This document shows, in pieces, positions 57,199 through 64,000 of a DNA stretch of 64,000 nt. Positions within the stretch are counted from its first letter, which is position 1; each line of letters opens with the position of its first letter. The position numbers and the translations under genes are program-made. The stretch covers positions 5,420,674 to 5,484,673 of the forward strand of contig CATQJL010000316.1 of the NCBI GenBank assembly GCA_958299035.1, written 5' to 3'. Origin of the DNA: Cylicocyclus nassatus (lineage: Eukaryota; Nematoda; Chromadorea; Rhabditida; Strongylidae). The notes beneath the pieces are model-generated. The model was given only the letters and a program-made list of their open reading frames with translations, did no database searches and was not told where the DNA came from.

Positions 57199-57922
57199 TG
57201 TTGCGGCTCGGTGTGCTCAGCACCCCTCGCCCTAGTGCTCGTACGCCTGACAACACAACTCCGAACTTCAGGATGTTCCACTTCTGCGCTAGTGTGCGCA
57301 CTACCTAGCGCGTCCGTTCGACGCCAACACCCCTACCCGTACAGACAAACAATCACAACACGACTAGATTAAATCACATTTACTAAAACATAAGAACAAA
57401 CACAAATACCTAAAACTACTAAAAGAACTACTACTATTAAAGAAAGAAAATGGGCACGGAACGAGCCGCTTCGTCCCGTGCTGCCGATGCTCCAAGAAGA
57501 TTATCTTCAACGTGTAGTTCCGGGTCCTCCACCGGGTCAACCGCAAGCCCCTGGCCCATACGGGACGGCGTGACCCCTCTCCACTCACGCAATCCTTTTC
57601 AACTACTCGCTAGACTACAACTTTAGCTGCGCGTCTCCGTACCCAAGAAGGTTGTCAAAGGCTCAACCGCTCGAAACCGTTGATCATCCGCGGGAGCTAC
57701 TGGAGGCGCTGCCAGCGGGTTGACATCATCAAACGATCGATAAGAACGGAACTCGAGGAGGCGTAGACCGCGGCCTGCGCGCCCTTATATACCCTGTGAC
57801 TTGGCAACGCGCCCAGTAAGGGAGGGTCTTGGCGCGAAATTGATAGCGCGCCAAGTAACGCCGCAGCCAGCGCTCCCGGCCTCCTGTTTCGAGGAGTGGC
57901 TTGCATCGCGCGAGCCGCGACA
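57199..57922 (-). repeat. LTR (724 bp) with polypurine tract
   Basis: On the minus strand it starts TGTCGCGGCTC and ends GAGCCGCAACA, short inverted ends with TG...CA. GGTATATAAGGGC (near 57783-57795) is a TATA box. A run of 16 G plus AG lies directly before the start (57940-57923 on plus as C), as a polypurine tract would before a 3' LTR. No internal coding region is seen to the right. Confidence 0.72.
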
Positions 57923-57940
57923 CTCCCCCCCCCCCCCCCC

Positions 57941-59571
57941 GAAACAGTGGACTTGGACGTTCGGATGGTGGTTACGTGATAGCGCTCAAGTCCACAGCGG
58001 AGGGCACCTAACTGAGTGTAGCGAAAAAAGAAACAATGCCATCGGCAGCACAGTAGAGCGCGCGACGAAAAAGTTGGATGAGTAAAACCCGGCCCGCGCT
58101 GAAATAAACAAGTAATAAGCATAGCAAAAAAATAAACTTAGAACGACACGGGATGAATACAGGTAAATACGATTGAATGGATAGAAGTTATACTACTAAA
58201 CAGCTAAATAAACTAACTACTGTTCAAAGACAACTACGTACAATAACTAAATATAAAAAAGTTTTGTCGGCGGCTAGAGGCGCAACCAGTGGAGCACCAT
58301 GCTGCGTCCAACCAAACCAAGTGACCATAGCGTGGATCAAACGCGTACCATAACTGCGATGACACTCAACCGCGCGTCCACACGCCAACCACTGCATACT
58401 GCTCGGTCTTACTGAAACAGTTGAAATTTAATTCAAACATATCTCAACAAGTCATGCTCTCACTTCTCTCCAACCACTGCTACGCACTAGCTCGCCTAAT
58501 TTTACTTACGCGCGCCACGGTGAGGCAACGGTGTTCAAGCGCGCGCTTGCACAAAACCCAGATGGAGTTGGGTTACGGGTAACTAAAATAGCCAGAAGTG
58601 ACACGACTAACATACTAGCTCTATAGATTTTGCTCGCGCAAAAACGGGCGTTGTCACTTGCTGCTATGCAGCGATAACTACGCGACCAGCTAAGTAAAAG
58701 AGTGGACTTCAGTCCAGCCTCCCGCGAGAGCAGGGTGATGTAACCGGGCACTGGACGATGGCTGGTCTCCTCGTTGATCACGGCGGAGCAAAGACACATG
58801 ATTATGTCGTGGATGGCTGTGCGTAGACCGTTGTATTTCTATAGTGCCTTCTGGCTGAACGACTCGACCTGAACAAAAAAGTATATGTACTTGATTCAAA
58901 CGCGCGGATGTTTTGCGCTGCTAAAACATAGGATAATTATGGCGAGTAAAAGTCGTTTGCGCGTGGTGTAAAATGCGCTATAGGCAAGTGTACATAAAGT
59001 AGGGCTCAATACAAGAAAGAAGAAACTGAGAAAAAGGTACAGTTTTGAAATGGTTTTAGTGGGGTAAGTGTGCACAAGGTTTAGATAGGACGCAAAATAA
59101 TGGAGTGCACTTCCGGAGTGTCCTAAAAGTTAGAAAAGAAAGTAAACAATGAAGAAAAATTAAATTTTGCTCTTCTTACTTGCATTGTTCCCTTGCTGAG
59201 GTCCTTAATCTATGGTAGTCGACAGTGTCAATATACGTATTTATTGCAAAGTAGTCTAAGTGAGGTAAGATTGTCAGTATGAAGTGAGTTACAATGAAGC
59301 GCTAGCTGATACAGCAAAAATACGTAAGCACAACAAAAATATGAGAAATAACTTATTAAAACTACTGAAATAACAGATACAAAAGAAATGTGAGCGCGTA
59401 ACGACTCTAATTTAAAGCGTATGACGAGCGCCAGCATTCGCTGATGTTGCTGCTTTCTCTGTTAGTTTCGAGGCGCGATCGCGCTGTAGCCGGCATTTCA
59501 CGTCGGGACCTCGGTGTTGAAATTATAATTAAGACGGATAAAGACTAAGTGATCGAGCGACTAGCGCTCAT
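57941..59571. other. No recognised gene; possible non-coding LTR-element interior
   Basis: Lies on the internal side of the LTR but has no gag or pol frame. The 97-codon minus frame at 58506-58799 has no recognisable motif. Confidence 0.4.
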
Positions 59572-60555
59572 CTTATATATAAAGCTGAATGTCTGTCTGT
59601 CTGTATGTATGTATGTCTGTCTGTACGTATGTGCGGAATAGAAATTTTTATTTCTGAACCGATCGGGACCAAACTTGGCACACATATACTTCGGGGCAGG
59701 GAGCGTGTCATAGGCTACTTTTCGTTATCGATCGATATCGATTTTATCGATTTTTATCGATTTTTTTGCTGAGTTCACCTACGGGGCCGGGAGTTGGCAC
59801 AGGGGGGTAATCGAGCATGGGGATTCCGAATACAATATCGGTTTCCAGGATTATCGATTACTTTTATCGATTTTATCGATTTTTTTGCAAAGTTTGAGCT
59901 ACGGGGCTGGGAGTTGGCACAGGGGGGTAATCGAGCATGGGGATTCCGAATACAATATTGGTTTTCGGGATTATCGATTACTTTTATCGATTTTATCGAT
60001 TTTTTTGCAAAGTTTGAGCTAGGGGGCTGGGAGTTGGCACAGGGGGGGTAATCGAGCATGCTGATCACCCCCAAAATCGATAAAATCGATAAAAGTAATG
60101 GACGATCCTGAAAACTAATATTGTATTCGTAATCTGCATGCTCGATTACCCCCCTGTGCAAACTCCCAGCCCCGCAGGTCAAACTTTACAAAAAAAATCG
60201 ATAAAATCGATAAAAGTAATGGACGATCCTGAAAACTAATATTGTGTTCGTAATCAGCATGCTCGATTCCCCCTGTGCAAAATCCCAGCCTCGCATGTCA
60301 AAATTTACAAAAAATCGATAAAATCAATAAAAGTAATCGATAATTCTGAAAACTAATATTGTATTCGGAATCCCCATGCTCACTTCCCCCCCTGTGCCAA
60401 CTCCTAGCCCTGTAGGTGAACTCTGCAAAAAAATCGATAAAAATCGGTAAAATCGACATCGATCGATAACGAAAAGTGGACTATGACACGCTCCCTGCCC
60501 CGAAGTGTATGTGTGCAAAGTTTGGCCCCGTGCGAAGCCGGGTACGCCAGCTAGT
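59572..60555 (+). mobile_element. Non-autonomous Helentron-like foldback with 122-bp repeats
   Basis: It begins TTATATATAAAGCTGAATGT then a CTGT/ATGT microsatellite, a usual start for Helentron-type elements. It ends CCCGTGCGAAGCCGGG (hairpin) plus GTACGCCAGCTAGT. Inside, direct units of about 122 bp (GAGTTGGCACAGGGGGGTAA...ATCGATTTTATCGAT; about 59770-60050) are followed by inverted units (about 60060-60440). The outer ~60 bp after the microsatellite is also mirrored. Confidence 0.8.
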
Positions 60556-60840
60556 GTGCAATAAAGTCCCACTAACCCTAAATATGGCTTCTAATTGTCT
60601 AGAAAATTTTTATATAATCCGACTAGAAAATTTTTATACAATCCGACAAGTGCCAAGCATCCAGTGTCGTCAGCTTCTTCTCTTACTTTAGACTGGGGTC
60701 ACTTCAAGCTAGGAGATTAATATCTGGCGTAAGGAAAGGGGGGGGGGCGGGGGAGGGGGGGGGCTGTTAAAGAGTTATGGTCATCAACGAGGTCGCCGTC
60801 TACAGTCACAGCCCAAGTACCTCAAACTTGGGTAATTGAA
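60556..60840. other. Helitron upstream region, G-rich tract and short tandem repeat
   Basis: A 25-bp CTAGAAAATTTTTATA unit occurs twice (60599-60650). 60739-60766 is nearly pure G and could form quadruplex structure. The Helitron's 5' terminus is not identified. Confidence 0.5.
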
Positions 60841-60856
60841 CCAGCGAGGTCAGTCG

Positions 60857-60990
60857 TGACGTCACAGTCGCGTCACATGACGTCACCGCCCTCTTTCGAT
60901 GCCCCGCCCCTCCTCCGACCAATCATAGCGTTTGCCCCGCCCACCGGCATCGGTATATAAGGCGGCTCACCTCGCCTCCAGCCAGTCTTT
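60857..60990 (+). promoter_or_regulatory. Promoter-like region upstream of Helitron ORF
   Basis: Two perfect TGACGTCA palindromes (60857-60864, 60878-60885), CCCCGCCC boxes (60902-60909 and 60935-60942), CCAAT (60919-60923) and TATATAA (60954-60960) occur in this order, followed by a C/T-rich CCAGTCTTT start-like motif near 60981. The ATG is about 215 bp downstream of the TATA box. These are established Pol II promoter motifs; use is inferred. Confidence 0.7.
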
Positions 60991-61173
60991 AGGTCTGTGC
61001 GAGCTGGTGGACGGTTGATAGCAAAGAGAGCTGAGGAATTGGCAAGAACGTTGAGAAGTCTTCGAAAAGACACTACCGTATTCTAATTTACGGTAAACTT
61101 ATCTAGCCTTCCCTCATCTTCTCAATCAAAACTTAGCTGGTATTCGCACTGAGATCGATATACAAGACGCAAA

Positions 61174-64000
61174 ATGCCGCCGAAAAAGCGTGCATCCATT
61201 GGCAGAGTGGATCCCAACACTAAGAGGGTTAGGGATCAGAGAGAGGCTGAGACCTCAGAGCAGCGCCAAGATCGATTGGAAGGCAATCGAGTTAGAATAG
61301 CAGAAGCGAGAGCGAGGCAAACGCTGGAACAGCGTGAAGAAAGTCTCTCAGAAACTCGCTTGAGGCTTGCTGCTCTGAGAGCCTCAGAGTCACAAGAAAG
61401 CCGTGACTCTCGACTCGAAGGCGATCGAGCGAGACATGCTGGAACCAGATCTCAGGAGACGGCTGAACAGCGCGAATTTCGACTCGAAGACGATCGAGCG
61501 AGACATGCTGGAGCCAGATCTCAGGAGACGGCTGAACAGCGCCAATTTCGACTCGACGATATGCGGTCGAGGAATGCTGAAGCCAGATCTCAGGAGACGG
61601 CTGAACAGCGCCAATTTCGACTCGACGATATGCGGTCGAGGAATGCTGAAGCCAGATCTCAGGAGACGGCTGAACAGCGAGAGTGGCGACTAGAAGACGA
61701 TCGAGCGAGACATGCTGGAACCAGATCTCAGGAGACGGCTGAACAGCGCCAATTTCGACTCGAAGACGATCGAGCGAGACATGCTGGAGCCAGATCTCAG
61801 GAGACGGCTGAGGAGCGTGAGTCTCGACTCGAAGGCGATCGTGCTCGACAAGTCCGCACTCGACAGACATCTAGGCGAGTAGATCTTCACCTGGCAGCAC
61901 TCAATTACGATGCTCAGGTCGACTACTCGACCCATCCGAAGGTACAGATCGGAAATATGGATGTCGTATGTGGCAAGTGTCAAGCCAGAAAGTTCAGAGC
62001 CGAACCTCCTGGCATGTGCTGTTCTGGCGGCAAAGTCGACATTCCGCCTCTACTTGAGCCGCCTGAGCCCCTCCGCTCATACATGTCCGGCACAAGTGCT
62101 GTCTCCAGGCATTTCTTGCAGAACATCAGGAAGTACAATGCGTGCTTCCAGATGACGTCCTTTGGCACTACAGTCGCCACGCCCGACGTTGAGGAACAGG
62201 GCTTCATGCCAACGTTCAAGGTGCAGGGACAGGTCTATCATAGAGTTGGATCCCTGCTTCCTAATGGCAATGATAGCCCCAAGTTCTTGCAGCTGTACTT
62301 CGTCTGCGACGAGCAGCTGCAAGCGGACCAACGTTGCGGCATCATTGGTGGCACAAGGCCGGACGTCGTGCTAGAGCTGCAAAGAATGCTGCATCAGCAC
62401 AACGACCTGGTGAAGGACTTCAAGACCAACCTGGAGCAGATGCCTACAGATGAGTATAAGGTCGTTATCCGTGCTGACAAGCGACCTGCTGATCAGCATG
62501 AACGACGCTACAACGCTCCATCTGTAAACGAGGTGGCGGTAGTCTTGGTAGTTGGAGACGACTGCGACAGGCGTGACATTATCATCCAAAAACGTGGCGA
62601 TTCGTTGCAGCGCATCTCTGAAACCCATAGATCGTACGATGCCCTGCAGTACCCACTCATGTTCTGGAAGGGGGAAGACGGGTATCACTTCGAACTATGG
62701 CAGCGAAATCCTAGCACTGGTGCTCCTACCAATAAGAAGGTATCGGCTATGGATTTCTATGCGCATCGAATGATGATAAGGTCCACCTCCTTTAACCATG
62801 TTGTGAAATGTCGCCAACTATTTCACCAATTTATCGTGGACATGTACGCCAAGATCGAGGGTGAACGGCTCCTGTTCATTCGACGCAATCAGCGAAAGTT
62901 ACGTGCAGACGAATATATCCACCTACGGGATGCCGTGGCCGAAGATGGAAATGTCAGTGACCTTGGGCAGATGGTCATACTACCATCCTCCTTCACTGGC
63001 GGCCCACGCCACATGCATGAGTACACTCAGGACGCCATGACCTATGTTAGAGTTTACGGTCGCCCTGATCTGTTCATCACGTTTACATGCAACCCAGCGT
63101 GGACCGAAATTGCGGAAGAGCTCTTCCCTGGTGAAGCGCCTTCTGACCGCCACGACATCACGGCGAGGGTCTTCAAACAAAAGCTTAAAAAGCTTATGGA
63201 CGTGCTGACCAAAAGCCACGTTTACGGAGAAACTCGCTGCTGGATGTACACTGTGGAATGGCAGAAACGCGGTCTTCCGCATGCCCACATTTTAGTTTGG
63301 CTGAAGGAGAAGATTCGCCCAGATCAGATTGACAGGATCATCTCGGCGGAGCTCCCCAATCGAGAAGAGGATCCTCTTTTGTTCGATGTTGTCTTCAAAA
63401 ATATGATCCATGGACCATGTGGACCACTAAACCCGAGGTCGCCTTGCATGAAGGACGGCAAGTGCACAAAGAGGTACCCTCGGCAGCTGATCCGCGAAAC
63501 CCAAACGGGAAGAGACGGTTATCCCCTTTACAGAAGGCGAAAACCAGATGAAGGAGGATATACCGCTGTCGTTAGGATGAGGATGGACCATCAGTCTGTG
63601 GACGTTGAGGTTGACAACAGCTGGGTGGTGCCATACACTCCCTTACTCTCGAAAATGTTCAAGGCACATATTAATGTAGAGTACTGTAATTCGGTAAAGT
63701 CGATTAAGTACGTCTGCAAATATGTGAACAAGGGAAGTGACATGGCAACGTTCGGCCTCGAGCATGCCACTGCACCGTTTGATGAGATCGAACGATATCA
63801 AACGGGCAGGTACATAAGCAGCAACGAGGCAGTGTGGCGCATTTTGGGTTTCCAAATCCACGAGCATTATCCACCCGTTGTTCACTTGAGTGTCCATCTA
63901 GAAAATGGACAACGCGTCTACTTTACGGCTGATAATGCGCGGCAAAGAGCTGCGCAACCACCTCAGACGACTCTCACAGCATTCTTCCTTCTGTGCGAAC
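61174..64000 (+). CDS. Helitron Rep/helicase protein, N-terminal 942 codons, open at window edge
   Basis: One uninterrupted frame from ATG 61174. Residues 1-92 are basic/acidic helical sequence. Residues 93-230 are six 23-residue repeats (SQETAEQRQFRLDDMRSRN...; 69-bp DNA units from 61450, units 3 and 4 identical). A Cys cluster (C266, C269, C282, C283, then GGKVDIPPL) matches the zinc region of animal Helitrons. The Rep domain has FITFTCNPAW (634-643), GLPHAHILVW with the HUH metal-binding pair (His703, His705) and KYVCKYVNKG with both catalytic tyrosines (846, 850). The protein would nick and join single strands in rolling-circle transposition. The Pif1-like helicase part would lie beyond 64000. 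No damage seen. Confidence 0.96.
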   Translation, partial: MPPKKRASIGRVDPNTKRVRDQREAETSEQRQDRLEGNRVRIAEARARQTLEQREESLSETRLRLAALRASESQESRDSRLEGDRARHAGTRSQETAEQREFRLEDDRARHAGARSQETAEQRQFRLDDMRSRNAEARSQETAEQRQFRLDDMRSRNAEARSQETAEQREWRLEDDRARHAGTRSQETAEQRQFRLEDDRARHAGARSQETAEERESRLEGDRARQVRTRQTSRRVDLHLAALNYDAQVDYSTHPKVQIGNMDVVCGKCQARKFRAEPPGMCCSGGKVDIPPLLEPPEPLRSYMSGTSAVSRHFLQNIRKYNACFQMTSFGTTVATPDVEEQGFMPTFKVQGQVYHRVGSLLPNGNDSPKFLQLYFVCDEQLQADQRCGIIGGTRPDVVLELQRMLHQHNDLVKDFKTNLEQMPTDEYKVVIRADKRPADQHERRYNAPSVNEVAVVLVVGDDCDRRDIIIQKRGDSLQRISETHRSYDALQYPLMFWKGEDGYHFELWQRNPSTGAPTNKKVSAMDFYAHRMMIRSTSFNHVVKCRQLFHQFIVDMYAKIEGERLLFIRRNQRKLRADEYIHLRDAVAEDGNVSDLGQMVILPSSFTGGPRHMHEYTQDAMTYVRVYGRPDLFITFTCNPAWTEIAEELFPGEAPSDRHDITARVFKQKLKKLMDVLTKSHVYGETRCWMYTVEWQKRGLPHAHILVWLKEKIRPDQIDRIISAELPNREEDPLLFDVVFKNMIHGPCGPLNPRSPCMKDGKCTKRYPRQLIRETQTGRDGYPLYRRRKPDEGGYTAVVRMRMDHQSVDVEVDNSWVVPYTPLLSKMFKAHINVEYCNSVKSIKYVCKYVNKGSDMATFGLEHATAPFDEIERYQTGRYISSNEAVWRILGFQIHEHYPPVVHLSVHLENGQRVYFTADNARQRAAQPPQTTLTAFFLLCE

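Noticed and set aside
59590..59635. CTGT/ATGT microsatellite as a separate feature
   Set aside because: It is the usual start of the Helentron-type element and is described there.
61292..61983. 192-codon minus-strand frame of repeated sequence
   Set aside because: Antisense of the Helitron 69-bp repeats.

Overview
This is a piece of an animal nuclear genome, most likely a nematode. Support for that: very short introns with TTTCAG/TTGCAG-type acceptors, animal gene families (a rhodopsin-class GPCR, a nuclear receptor, the PAF-complex subunit CTR9), and non-LTR retrotransposons of types common in nematode genomes. The species cannot be named from the sequence. Transposable elements take up most of the window and host exons are a small minority.

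Layout. 0.9-6 kb is a head-to-tail stack of MITEs (hAT, hAT, mariner, Tc1, mariner). 6-15 kb holds decayed Helentron-like DNA, a mariner MITE, a roughly 2 kb foldback, a 219-bp hAT MITE and stretches with nothing recognisable. 15.4-20.5 kb (minus) is a broken Ty3/gypsy-like LTR element (LTR, gag with CCHC knuckle, protease); its LTR is split by a 1.5-kb hAT foldback. 20.5-32 kb contains a 3.6-kb Tc1-type foldback and a near-identical direct duplication (unit offset about 5.38 kb), ending at a library adapter and a 500-N gap. 32.5-36.4 kb is more nested foldbacks. 36.48-37.18 kb (minus) holds four in-phase exons for TM5-TM7 of a peptide-type GPCR. 40.02-43.24 kb (minus) is a complete RTE-like LINE with a 14-bp target-site duplication, a poly(A) tail and a tRNA-like 5' end; one amber codon interrupts it. 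43.3-47.2 kb holds CTR9 exons between two arrays of the same 23-bp minisatellite. 48.0-49.7 kb is a foldback carrying three younger MITEs. 49.5-51.2 kb is a decayed LINE, and 51.9-53.3 kb a broken hAT transposase. 55.56-55.82 kb is the first coding exon of a nuclear receptor, followed by a second adapter plus gap. 57.2-57.9 kb is an LTR. 59.57-60.56 kb is a Helentron-type foldback. From 61.17 kb to the window end runs an intact Helitron Rep ORF with a promoter-like upstream region.

How the parts relate. The hAT transposase remnant at 52-53 kb lies beside a terminal sequence that closely resembles the ends of the 1.5-kb hAT foldback at 18.7-20.2 kb, so it may be related to that element's source. 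Many insertions can be proved from target-site duplications, or from an uninterrupted sibling sequence elsewhere in the window. Three copies of a SMART-type oligonucleotide, two of them at gap edges, show that amplification or library artefacts affect the assembly; the 5.4-kb duplication and the CTR9 deletion should be read with that in mind.
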